DNA of 64,000 nt from an uncultured Roseburia sp. (GTDB taxonomy: Bacteria; Bacillota; Clostridia; Lachnospirales; Lachnospiraceae), in assembly GCA_947174805.1 (NCBI GenBank), contig CAMWKH010000001.1, positions 183,115 through 247,114 of the forward strand, given 5' to 3'. Within the stretch, counting starts at the first letter, position 1. Every line of letters begins with the position of its first letter. The position numbers were made by a program, and so were the translations under genes. The notes below the pieces were generated by a model. It saw only the letters and a list, made by a program, of their open reading frames with translations. It was not told where the DNA came from and did no database searches. This document shows, in pieces, positions 44,512 to 52,624 of this stretch.

Positions 44512-45264
44512 CTAGATCATATAATACAAAATCCCGTAAAGTTCCCGCACATAAAAGGTGGGCAGATACAAAAAGAAAGTATGGCTGGGGGTGCTGTAAC
44601 TCTCTATGCCCAGCTTTTGTGCCACAGCATTTGCCCGGTACTCATGAAATTCGCTGGTGATAATAGTAATCGGCCCGTCTATGCCCTGACTATTTAAAAT
44701 TTCCAGGGAAAATTTTAAGTTTTCATTGGTATTGGAAGACCTATCCTCTTTAAAGAGACGTTCCGGCGCAATCCCTCTCTCTGTCAGATAACGGTACATG
44801 CACTCCGCCTCGCTGATGTCCTCCCCCGGCCCCTGTCCTCCGGAGAGGACACAGAGGGCCTTTTCATTTTCTATCAAATACTCGTATGCAGCCGTTAACC
44901 GTTCATTTAATACCCTGCTGGGGCGCTCCCCTTTCACGCTGCATCCAAGTACCACTGCCGTGGTATTTTCCGGGGGATGGTGCATGGCAGCACGCAGGAT
45001 TCCCACCGTTTCCCACAAAGCCACAAGGGCCAACCCCAGCAGGAAACATGACAGACAGATTAATATTGCTTTTCCGGCAATATTCTGCCATAAAAAGTTC
45101 ATAAAAGAATATATTTTCTGATAAAAAATCCCATAGAGAATGGTTAAGGCAGACAAAACCATGCCTGTCAAGCTGCCGATGTTGAAAATTGCAAAAGACG
45201 GAAGGGCAAACCACAGGAAAAATACTGCTCCTATTGCTGTTATTATCATATGTAACCGACTCAT
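44512..45264 (-). CDS. ElyC/SanA/YdcF family membrane protein (DUF218)
   Basis: A 250-residue protein with about three N-terminal membrane segments (roughly residues 4-80) and an extracytoplasmic DUF218 domain. The family motifs are visible: TTAVVLGCSVKGERPSRVLNERL, VLSGGQGPGEDISEAE, then LFKEDRSSNTNENL and ITSEFHEYRA. ElyC homologues are linked to envelope and undecaprenyl-phosphate metabolism, but function is not firm. It has its own promoter with an inverted repeat. Confidence 0.87.
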   Translation of the reverse strand: MSRLHMIITAIGAVFFLWFALPSFAIFNIGSLTGMVLSALTILYGIFYQKIYSFMNFLWQNIAGKAILICLSCFLLGLALVALWETVGILRAAMHHPPENTTAVVLGCSVKGERPSRVLNERLTAAYEYLIENEKALCVLSGGQGPGEDISEAECMYRYLTERGIAPERLFKEDRSSNTNENLKFSLEILNSQGIDGPITIITSEFHEYRANAVAQKLGIESYSTPSHTFFLYLPTFYVRELYGILYYMI

Positions 45265-45295
45265 CTCTCTCTCCCCTTGTTTATATTTACTTAAT

Positions 45296-45324
45296 ATTTT
45301 AACGGATTTTAGGGTCGTTTACAA
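45296..45324 (-). promoter_or_regulatory. Promoter of the ElyC-like gene
   Basis: Minus strand: TTGTAA at 45324-45319, 17-base spacer, TAAAAT at 45301-45296; the -35 overlaps the inverted repeat at 45321-45341. Confidence 0.65.
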
Positions 45325-45341
45325 GCTTTTCCACAGCTTGT
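45321..45341. repeat. Inverted repeat, possible operator
   Basis: ACAAGCT (45321-45327), 7-base spacer, AGCTTGT (45335-45341): a perfect 7-bp dyad overlapping the -35 of the ElyC-like promoter. The spacer and right arm contain TTTTCCACA, close to a DnaA box; role unknown. Confidence 0.4.
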
Positions 45342-45399
45342 TTACAGCCTATGGATTCCGGTATTATTTAAATTATTAATTTTTTTCCATCCATTTCTA

Positions 45400-45428
45400 T
45401 TGGTTTTTTCCCGGAAATCGTTTATATT
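45400..45428 (+). promoter_or_regulatory. Promoter of the phosphoesterase-rubrerythrin gene
   Basis: TTGGTT at 45400-45405, 17-base spacer, TATATT at 45423-45428. The start codon lies 35 bases beyond, after AAAGGAGG. Confidence 0.65.
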
Positions 45429-45463
45429 GTAGTAAGGAACTGTCTGAAAAAAGGAGGATTCCC

Positions 45464-46720
45464 ATGGAAACCAATAAATTTCAATTTGTCTCAGAAAAAA
45501 TTATACGTTTAAAAAATGTTCAATCTATAGGCGTCATCGGCGACCCGGGCTGTGAGGGCCTTGGCACCTACAATATGAAAGTCTATGCAGGGGCCCTAAA
45601 AGAAAGTGCAAAGGATGATATCACCCTGATTGCGGGAGATTTAGTGCCCGTTGGCAGTGAACACTATTACAAAATGATACAGGGCATTACGGAAAAAACA
45701 GCGGAAAACCCGGTTTACGTCCTTCGGGGCAACCACGACACCGGAGCCTACGAAACATACTTCGGACGGAAAAATTATGCCCTGCTTATGGAAGGCTTTG
45801 CCCTTATCGTTTTAGACAATGCCCTGCGGAAATTTGATGAAGAGGGACTTGGCCTTTTAGGGGAAGTTCTTGAGATGGAGGAGGTGCGCCAGGCGATTAT
45901 TGCCTTCCACATCCCTGTCCCCAACCATTTTATTGCAAACTCCGTATCGGAAGAAGAATTTCACAGGCTTAAGGCCGTTTATAAAGCAAAGAAAGAAAAA
46001 GTAAAGTACCTTCTCTGCGGCCATGTGCATTCCAGATTTGTGGATGAGGTGGATGATATTCCTCTAATCTGTACCGGAGGAGGAGGGGCCTTGATTGAAG
46101 ATGTGTCCAGTGAAATCCGGGCCTGGGATGTGGAGCATCATATTGTCCACTTTTCCTTTGAAGAGGGAAAAATCAATTACAGAATAGCCAATCTCTCTGA
46201 GGACTGTTACAGCAAAGAGCGCAGGGATGGGATTTTAAAAGAGAAACTTTTGGAGACGGTACAGGGGGAAATGATGGCTCATCTCAGATACCTGATGTTT
46301 GCGGACAGGGCAAGGCGCAGGGGGATGGACAAGATAGCCCGTCTGTTTGAAGCCCTGGCGGACTCTGAGTACTGCCATGCAAGAAGTTTTTACTCCGTGT
46401 TGGAAAATCCCAAGGAATTTTCAAAGTCTGTGCAGACCTTTGTCCCCGGGGAGGAATTTGAGTACACTTATCTCTACAAAACTTTAGAAGCCTATGCAAA
46501 GGATCACGAAAATCCCTTGGCAGCCCTGGCCTACGGGGGAGCTGCCTATGCGGAAAAAGTACATGCCCGGCTTTTAAAAGAGGCGTCGGATATGGAATCT
46601 TTTGAGGAAACTTCCCTCTATGTGTGCCCTATCTGCGGATGCCTTATGGCGGGGGAAAATATTCCTGATAACTGCCCAGTGTGCGGCGGCCCCAAACGTC
46701 AATACAAGGAATTTTCCTAA
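45464..46720 (+). CDS. Metallophosphoesterase-rubrerythrin-rubredoxin fusion protein
   Basis: A 418-residue three-part protein. Residues 20-245 are a calcineurin-like phosphoesterase: GDPG (D27), AGDL (D59), GNHD (89-92), H149 and GHVH (186-189). The usual first-motif histidine (DxH) is replaced, since D27 is followed by P-G. Residues 258-375 are a rubrerythrin-like four-helix diiron domain with GEMMAHLRY (E269), EYCH (E302, H305), GEEFE (E330, E333) and AEKVH (E364, H367). Residues 388-407 form a rubredoxin-like knuckle pair, CPIC and CPVC. Rubrerythrins reduce peroxide in anaerobes; a phosphatase or nucleotidase fused to one suggests an oxidative-stress-linked hydrolase, which is inference. 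No frameshift is needed to join the parts. Confidence 0.85.
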   Translation: METNKFQFVSEKIIRLKNVQSIGVIGDPGCEGLGTYNMKVYAGALKESAKDDITLIAGDLVPVGSEHYYKMIQGITEKTAENPVYVLRGNHDTGAYETYFGRKNYALLMEGFALIVLDNALRKFDEEGLGLLGEVLEMEEVRQAIIAFHIPVPNHFIANSVSEEEFHRLKAVYKAKKEKVKYLLCGHVHSRFVDEVDDIPLICTGGGGALIEDVSSEIRAWDVEHHIVHFSFEEGKINYRIANLSEDCYSKERRDGILKEKLLETVQGEMMAHLRYLMFADRARRRGMDKIARLFEALADSEYCHARSFYSVLENPKEFSKSVQTFVPGEEFEYTYLYKTLEAYAKDHENPLAALAYGGAAYAEKVHARLLKEASDMESFEETSLYVCPICGCLMAGENIPDNCPVCGGPKRQYKEFS

Positions 46721-46726
46721 ATAATG

Positions 46727-47095
46727 TTACGTGTCATAATTCTCCAGAAATCCGTAAAGCTGCTCTTCATCTTCTATCCAGTAGCCTTTACGGATTTTCT
46801 GCCGCAGGGTATCCTCTAAATCAGAGTAGCGGATATCCGTATACTCATACACGGTTTTCCGGTCTGCATAATAGACGGTGAGGTAATCCCCCTCTTCGAT
46901 TATCACATATTTATAATTGATATTATGGTTGACAGTTAAGGAGGGTTCTGTGTCCACAGGAATTTCCGTGGGAACTATTTGTTCTGTGTCCGGGGGAATT
47001 TCCTTTTCCGCCCTGTTTCCCAAATATCCAAGGACAAGGATGAGTACCACAACTGCCAAAACGCAAAGAATGCGAATACAATTGACTTTTTTCAT
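46727..47095 (-). CDS. BofC-like small membrane protein
   Basis: A 122-residue protein with one N-terminal membrane segment (about residues 6-26), a proline/threonine/glutamate-rich linker and a small C-terminal domain with YVIIEEGDYLTVYYADRK, TVYEYTDIRYSDLED and GYWIEDEEQLYGFLENY. The domain resembles the C-terminal part of BofC, a forespore regulator of SpoIVB, and small proteins common in Lachnospiraceae. Function is not established. It converges on the phosphoesterase fusion with only six bases between the stops, and I see no terminator in the gap. Confidence 0.65.
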   Translation of the reverse strand: MKKVNCIRILCVLAVVVLILVLGYLGNRAEKEIPPDTEQIVPTEIPVDTEPSLTVNHNINYKYVIIEEGDYLTVYYADRKTVYEYTDIRYSDLEDTLRQKIRKGYWIEDEEQLYGFLENYDT

Positions 47096-47127
47096 ATTAA
47101 TCACCAGTCATAGTATTCGCATTTTTC

Positions 47128-48795
47128 TTAAATATAATCATCTTTTTTCAATAAATGGAGTTTTTTTGCTAATCTTACAATGGAAGCCCCCTTGGGGAAT
47201 TTCAATATTTCCTCTTCAGTTAGGCCTCCCTTTAACATGCAAAGTCCATATACGATAACCCCTGCGAATATAGAAAGCAGGGTGGAAATTGTATTGGAAT
47301 CTGTGGCCTTGAATAAGCCCTGGTAAGAAAAGTATACAAACACTCCCATTATCAGAGAAGAAACTCCCGGCAAAACAAAAACATGTACCACGTCCATCAC
47401 ATATCTGCTGTATTTCCGAATGCTTATCCCATTTAAGATACACATAAAAAGGGCAAACAGTGTGTTGGCGTGAATGACAGCATAGATGTTTAAGTCAAAC
47501 ACCCAGAGGAAAAGCACCAATACCAGCAGATGGAGAAATAGGGCGATGGCTGCATTGACCACGGGCTGGCGCATACGGTTGATTCCCTGCAATATGCCGT
47601 TGGATAAGGTGGAGATTGAAAAAAACAGTATGGCAATTGCACCCGCCTGAAGCATAAGTTCCGTCTGTCTGGAAGAATCCTTTAACAAAAGCTGCATAAT
47701 GGGGGAGGCCAAAACCCCCATTCCCACAGTACAGGGAAAGACAATAATCATGTTAAACCGCATAGCTGCCTGAATTTGGCTGCGCACCACATCCATTCTC
47801 CTGTTGGCGTAGGCAGCCGCCAGGTTTGGCACACAGGACGCCGCCAGTGCGGAGGCGATGGAGATGGGCACGTTAATTAGCAGCTTGTATTTCCCGGAAA
47901 AAATTCCCCAGAGAACTTCCTCTTCATCCTTGCTGTAACCTTTTAACAATACCAGGTTTTTAAAAATTCCCTGGTCTAAAATACCGCTGATATTGTATAT
48001 GGTGGTGCTTAAAAGTACGGGAAGAATGGTGAGGATGATAATTCTTGCCACTTCTCGGTAAGATTCTGTATCCACCTGGCGTTCTCTTCCCTTCCGGCGG
48101 CCAAGGGCAGTCCGGTAGGCAAAAAATACGAAAATAAGAAACAGAAAACCTGCCACGGCCCCGGCGCAGGTGCCAAGGGTGCTTCCGGCAGCGCCGTAGG
48201 CGGCGGCATATTTGTCCGGGCTTCCCAGTGCCTCCCCCATTTTTTTCCCGTAGCCGAAAAGGTAATAGGCAGCTCCCATACTTACTATGGCATTGATAAT
48301 CTGTTCAATCACCTGGGAGATAGCGCTTGGCACCATGCTGCCAAGCCCTTGAAAATATCCACGCAAAACCCCGAGGATGGCAACAATCACCAGGGTGGGG
48401 GAAAGAACCTTAAGGGCATAGACCGCCATTGGGGTTTTCAGCAAATCTGTAATATATTCCGCACCAAAAAATACAATCAGCGCTGCCGCCGAGCCTGACA
48501 GTGCGGCAAAGACAAATGCCCCTTTTACTATACGGAAGGCATTTGTTTTTTCTCCTCTGGAAATCCTGGCTGATACCAGTTTGGATACTGCCAAAGGAAG
48601 GCTAAAAGACGAAATCAGGAGAAATATATTATAAATTTCAAATGCACAGCTGTAATAGTCGTTTCCCACATCCCCGATAATATTTGTCACCGGAAGCCGG
48701 TAAAACATGCCGATAATCCGGCTGATTAAGGATGCCGCCGCCAAAATAGAACCTTGCAGAAGAAAACTTGTATTACTCTTCTTTCTCTGACTCAT
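47128..48795 (-). CDS. MOP-superfamily polysaccharide/lipid II flippase (SpoVB/MurJ-like)
   Basis: A 555-residue integral membrane protein with about 14 membrane segments. It begins QGSILAAASLISRIIGMFYRLPVTNIIGD, read in two pieces, the signature of the SpoVB/YtgP/MurJ branch of MOP exporters, and ends in a basic tail. Related proteins flip undecaprenyl-linked wall precursors or act in cortex synthesis. SpoVB and YtgP/Amj-type paralogues are hard to separate by eye. It follows a DUF3048 lipoprotein gene by 15 bases. Confidence 0.88.
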   Translation of the reverse strand: MSQRKKSNTSFLLQGSILAAASLISRIIGMFYRLPVTNIIGDVGNDYYSCAFEIYNIFLLISSFSLPLAVSKLVSARISRGEKTNAFRIVKGAFVFAALSGSAAALIVFFGAEYITDLLKTPMAVYALKVLSPTLVIVAILGVLRGYFQGLGSMVPSAISQVIEQIINAIVSMGAAYYLFGYGKKMGEALGSPDKYAAAYGAAGSTLGTCAGAVAGFLFLIFVFFAYRTALGRRKGRERQVDTESYREVARIIILTILPVLLSTTIYNISGILDQGIFKNLVLLKGYSKDEEEVLWGIFSGKYKLLINVPISIASALAASCVPNLAAAYANRRMDVVRSQIQAAMRFNMIIVFPCTVGMGVLASPIMQLLLKDSSRQTELMLQAGAIAILFFSISTLSNGILQGINRMRQPVVNAAIALFLHLLVLVLFLWVFDLNIYAVIHANTLFALFMCILNGISIRKYSRYVMDVVHVFVLPGVSSLIMGVFVYFSYQGLFKATDSNTISTLLSIFAGVIVYGLCMLKGGLTEEEILKFPKGASIVRLAKKLHLLKKDDYI

Positions 48796-48810
48796 AATTT
48801 ACCTCAAAGT

Positions 48811-49947
48811 TTATTTACGTGCTGCCTCAAAGTCACTCTTGCTCGCATAGATTCCCATTTTATCTGCAGAATCATTTAACACGGCACAGACAAATGTTTT
48901 GCCCTGGTTTATGACAAGTTCATTGCCCTCTGCGTCAAAATAGTGGGGTTTTCCGTTTTCCACAGATTTTGTCCAGGTAATGTCAATGGCTTTTCCGTTG
49001 GTAATATATTTTCCGGTTCCCACCTGGTCATAAGTGGCTGTCTTTACATCCAGATATTTATTGTCCGGCTCCATCTTGTAATCACATACCCGGAAAATAA
49101 TATTTTTAAATGCAAGCTGCTCTCCGTTGCCCCCGTCAATATGGGCGGATTTGTACTGGAAACGCTTGTAGAGCCCTGTGGATTCGTCATACTCAAACCA
49201 TGGTTTGTTTACCGGAAATCCCGGTTCCACCACCGCCGCATCCTCCCCGTTAGCCAGGGTAACTTCCTCCCCGTCCTTGGCAAAGGTGTAGTGTTTAAAG
49301 TCATCCGGCAAAGTGGTGCGGTACTCTCTCTTTTCAATACCTGCAATAATGCTGTCCCCGTTGATATAAGCGTTGTGGGGAGACTTTCTGGAATTGTCCC
49401 GAAAGAAGGTAACATCCGCCAAATCTCCGTCCAATCCGTTTAAGTCATCCATACTCTTTAACATTTCCGTGGCATAAATTGCCTGTCCGTAATGCACGTA
49501 GATTGCGTCAAACTCATTGGAAAAATAGGCAAAATAATGGCGGCAGCTCCTCTGGGACATAATTGTGGGCAATTCCCTGTAATCCTGGAAGATGGGCATG
49601 ATTCTGGTAAGCCCTCCCTCTGCAGGGGCCTCATAAATGACATCTGCACTGGAAATCCCGTACTGGGGCATGGCATCTGTGGTATTTCCCACCATGCAGG
49701 AAGCGGGACGCAGATGTGCCACAACCTCATCCACAGGCTCCCCTGTCAAAAGTCCACGGTTTCCCAGATCTTCCACTGCCTCTGTTTCCGTATCCATCAC
49801 GATTTCCCCTTCTAAGGATTCGGATTCCGTCTCCATCACCAGCAGTTCTTCTGTGTTTTCCGGTGCATCCGCACTCTCTTTTCCGCAGCCTGCAAAAGCC
49901 AGACAGCAGAGAGATGCAAAAAGAATCGTTTTTTTCCTATGTCTCAT
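48811..49947 (-). CDS. DUF3048 lipoprotein (YerB-like)
   Basis: A 378-residue exported protein with a lipoprotein signal (CCLAFAGC, acceptor C21), a short acidic linker rich in E/T/D (about 22-65) and a DUF3048 N- and C-terminal pair. Typical stretches are GNRGLLTGEPVDEVVAHLRPASCMVGN, shown in pieces, YGISSADVIYEAPAEGGLTR and RSCRHYFAYFSNEFDAIYVHYGQA. Bacillus YerB belongs here; function is unknown, perhaps envelope-linked given the neighbouring flippase. It should be processed by the LspA encoded in this window. Confidence 0.87.
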   Translation of the reverse strand: MRHRKKTILFASLCCLAFAGCGKESADAPENTEELLVMETESESLEGEIVMDTETEAVEDLGNRGLLTGEPVDEVVAHLRPASCMVGNTTDAMPQYGISSADVIYEAPAEGGLTRIMPIFQDYRELPTIMSQRSCRHYFAYFSNEFDAIYVHYGQAIYATEMLKSMDDLNGLDGDLADVTFFRDNSRKSPHNAYINGDSIIAGIEKREYRTTLPDDFKHYTFAKDGEEVTLANGEDAAVVEPGFPVNKPWFEYDESTGLYKRFQYKSAHIDGGNGEQLAFKNIIFRVCDYKMEPDNKYLDVKTATYDQVGTGKYITNGKAIDITWTKSVENGKPHYFDAEGNELVINQGKTFVCAVLNDSADKMGIYASKSDFEAARK

Positions 49948-49963
49948 TTCCTTTAACCTCCTG

Positions 49964-50458
49964 TTATCTTAAAATGTTCATCTCATTTAAGATATCTTTT
50001 TGTTTATTTTCCATAAGTGCTGCCTCGTCCCTTGTCATGTGGTCATAACCCAGTAAGTGCAGCACACTATGTACAAGTAAAAATGCAAATTCCCTTTCGG
50101 GGGAATGTCCATAACTTTCCGACTGGCTGAATACTTTTTCTGCGGAGATAACGATGTCTCCAAGAAGGGCTTCCCCTGTGTCAGGATTAAAATTTTGGAA
50201 TGACTCTTCCACTTTGGAGAAAACTCCTGCATGTTCATACTCTATCATGGGAAAAGAGAGCACGTCTGTAGGGGAGTCGATATTTCTCTGTTCCCTGTTA
50301 ATCCTGCGGATGATATCATTGTCCACAATGGTAAGGCAGACCTCCGCCTCAAAAGGGAACTTTTCATAATCCAGGGCAAAAGAAATGACTTTCCCTGCCA
50401 GCTCCCTGTGCGCAAAGGGAAAATCTACAGATACTTCCTCCTCAATATTTATTGTCAT
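49964..50458 (-). CDS. ybeY: Endoribonuclease YbeY
   Basis: Zinc-dependent RNase needed for 16S rRNA 3' end maturation and ribosome quality control. The 164-residue protein carries the metal motif HSVLHLLGYDH (HxxxHxxxxxH, about residues 130-140) and the upstream RRINREQRNIDSPTDVLSFP and LGDIVISAEKV. It overlaps the degenerate HD gene by 17 bases; the phoH-HD-ybeY order is standard in Firmicutes. Confidence 0.96.
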   Translation of the reverse strand: MTINIEEEVSVDFPFAHRELAGKVISFALDYEKFPFEAEVCLTIVDNDIIRRINREQRNIDSPTDVLSFPMIEYEHAGVFSKVEESFQNFNPDTGEALLGDIVISAEKVFSQSESYGHSPEREFAFLLVHSVLHLLGYDHMTRDEAALMENKQKDILNEMNILR

Positions 50459-51620
50459 AACTCATTCCCTCCCGAACTAAAAGTTCTCTCACCTTCAAAA
50501 ACTGATTCATACTTAGGCCGGATTCATCGTACATGCCTGTGGCGGACAATTCGTTTAATGTCTGATATATCACCATATCCTGGTTCCAGGAGGTGGAAAG
50601 ATTATGTTCGTTTAACATTTCTATTTTTTTCAGACATGCGTCCACCATATGTATGATGGCAGATTCACGGGAGGAGGGAAGTTTCTTTTCTCCGTTGTAC
50701 TCTGAGAGAATGGTGATAATCACTTCGGGAAAACATTTTTCCTGTGCCAGTTTTACCCCGTTTTCAATAAAGGGTTCCCCCTCCAACACTCCAATCCTGT
50801 AATAAAAACCTGCCGCAGCCACTATTTTTTTATCTGCGCCGATTTCTTTCGCACATTTTCTGGCGAGGGTGGAAACTTTCATGGCATGTACATACTCCGC
50901 CATGGAATAATTTTTCACTTCCTGAATCAAGGGATAATCCTCTTTGATAATGGCGTCTATGGAATCCGTTGCCGCATGGTCCATTTTGTCGTACATGCTG
51001 CTGGACATAATCATATATATCATAATCACCAAAAGATTAATCACCAGGTTCCACTGCAGCACGTCCATACTGCTTGTTCCGTTTGCCAGATAATAAAACA
51101 GCATGGGAACCGCCAAAGCTACGGATAAAAGGATGAGGCATCCCCAAATCCGGTAACTCTTTTCGTGCATGGTTTTTGCAAGCTGGGCTCCCACCAGCAC
51201 AAGGATGCAGTAAGCTGCCAACTCATAAAAAACACCGCCTGTGGCCACACACAAAAGAACGCTGAGGAAGATTCCTGTGGCAACGGCAATTTCCGGGTTT
51301 GCAATCACGCTCATAAAAAGTACCAGGGCCACCGCCGACATGGTGTAGGCTGGAGTAAAATAGCCGATTGCAATAATCAGGCAGGAAAAAGCATAACACC
51401 TGGAAATCCCCTTGTAATTGGTGGATGTGTTATTTCCAAGGTTCCCTGAAAGCCTGTTATTCTCTAAAATGTAAATGAAAACCGCTAAAAACATAGCATC
51501 TATCGCCAGATAGACTGCATAGCCATCCAGCATAACCCCGTTAAAATAACCAAATGCAAGGGATAAAACAATCGTCAGAAAAATCATAGCATTCACATGT
51601 AGTCGTCTCTTCCATGGCAT
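50442..51620 (-). CDS. Truncated, degenerate 7TM-HD (PgpH/YqfF-like) protein
   Basis: A 392-residue protein with about seven membrane segments (residues 8-210) and a cytoplasmic C-terminal domain matching the HD part of 7TMR-HD proteins, which in other bacteria hydrolyse c-di-AMP (PgpH). Two things differ. The extracytoplasmic 7TMR-HDED domain is missing (family about 700 residues), and the diagnostic HD pair is replaced: the segment reads GFYYRIG, with Y274-R275 in place of H-D, though H245 remains in EYVHAMKV. It is therefore probably non-catalytic. Position between phoH and ybeY is the conserved one for yqfF. Confidence 0.8.
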   Translation of the reverse strand: MPWKRRLHVNAMIFLTIVLSLAFGYFNGVMLDGYAVYLAIDAMFLAVFIYILENNRLSGNLGNNTSTNYKGISRCYAFSCLIIAIGYFTPAYTMSAVALVLFMSVIANPEIAVATGIFLSVLLCVATGGVFYELAAYCILVLVGAQLAKTMHEKSYRIWGCLILLSVALAVPMLFYYLANGTSSMDVLQWNLVINLLVIMIYMIMSSSMYDKMDHAATDSIDAIIKEDYPLIQEVKNYSMAEYVHAMKVSTLARKCAKEIGADKKIVAAAGFYYRIGVLEGEPFIENGVKLAQEKCFPEVIITILSEYNGEKKLPSSRESAIIHMVDACLKKIEMLNEHNLSTSWNQDMVIYQTLNELSATGMYDESGLSMNQFLKVRELLVREGMSYDNKY

Positions 51621-51631
51621 CTTTTGTTCTT

Positions 51632-52624
51632 TTACCTCCTAACTGCCTGTCTCTTTTTCTTTTTTTCCAACTGGCTCTCGTAATCCTCATAGGCTTTAAC
51701 GATTTTCTGCACCAGGGGATGCCTTACCACGTCGCTGCTGGTAAGTTCACATATTCCGATATCTTCCACTCTGCGCAGCACCTTAAGTGCCACATCCAAA
51801 CCGGATTTTGTGCCGGGGGCTAAGTCTTTTTGGGTGGCGTCCCCGGTGATGACCACTTTGGAGCCAAAACCGATTCGGGTGAGAAACATTTTCATCTGGG
51901 CAGGCGTGGTATTTTGCGCCTCATCTAATATAATAAAGGCATTGTCTAAGGTGCGTCCCCTCATGTAGGCAAGGGGAGCCACTTCAATCAACCCCTTCTC
52001 CATATTTCTCTGAAAACTTTCCGCTCCCATAATCTGATATAAAGCGTCATACAGGGGCCTTAAGTAAGGGTCAATTTTACTCTGTAAATCCCCGGGGAGA
52101 AAGCCTAGCTTTTCCCCGGCTTCGATGGCGGGCCTTGTGAGGATAATCCTTCCCACATCCTCGTTTTTAAATGCTGTCACCGCCATGGCAATGGCAAGGT
52201 AGGTTTTTCCCGTACCTGCAGGTCCTGTGCCAAAGACAATCATTTTCTCACGGATATTGTCAACATAATTTTTCTGCCCCAAAGTCTTTGGCTTTACGGG
52301 TTTTCCCTGGACGGTATGGCAGATGCACTCCTTGTCGATTTCCAAGATGGAAGAAGTGCTCTTTTCTAAGGCCAGGGAGATGGCATAATTTACATTTTGT
52401 TCTGTAATGGTATTTCCACGTTTGGAGAGCTCTAAGAGCTGCCCAAATACATGTTCCGCATCTCTTGTCTGAGTGGTACTTCCCAGAATCTTGATGGATT
52501 CGTTTCGGTTTACCACTGTGACATGGAATGCCTTTTCAATTTTTTTAATATAGGCGTCAAACTGCCCAAACACATTTGCAATGTGTTCCGGCGGTATATT
52601 TAAGTTTAATTCAGTCAGACTCAT
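51632..52624 (-). CDS. phoH: PhoH family ATPase
   Basis: P-loop ATPase of the PhoH/YbeZ family, 330 residues from the ATG at 52624 that follows AAGGAA. It has an N-terminal KH-like region (about 1-95, with VTVVNRNESIKILG) and the ATPase core with Walker A GTGPAGTGKTYLAIAMAV, then GFLPGDLQSKIDPYLRPLYDAL and FIILDEAQNTTPAQMK (Walker B). It works genetically and physically with YbeY in rRNA processing in other bacteria, matching the nearby ybeY gene. It overlaps yqfD by 14 bases. Confidence 0.93.
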   Translation of the reverse strand: MSLTELNLNIPPEHIANVFGQFDAYIKKIEKAFHVTVVNRNESIKILGSTTQTRDAEHVFGQLLELSKRGNTITEQNVNYAISLALEKSTSSILEIDKECICHTVQGKPVKPKTLGQKNYVDNIREKMIVFGTGPAGTGKTYLAIAMAVTAFKNEDVGRIILTRPAIEAGEKLGFLPGDLQSKIDPYLRPLYDALYQIMGAESFQRNMEKGLIEVAPLAYMRGRTLDNAFIILDEAQNTTPAQMKMFLTRIGFGSKVVITGDATQKDLAPGTKSGLDVALKVLRRVEDIGICELTSSDVVRHPLVQKIVKAYEDYESQLEKKKKRQAVRR

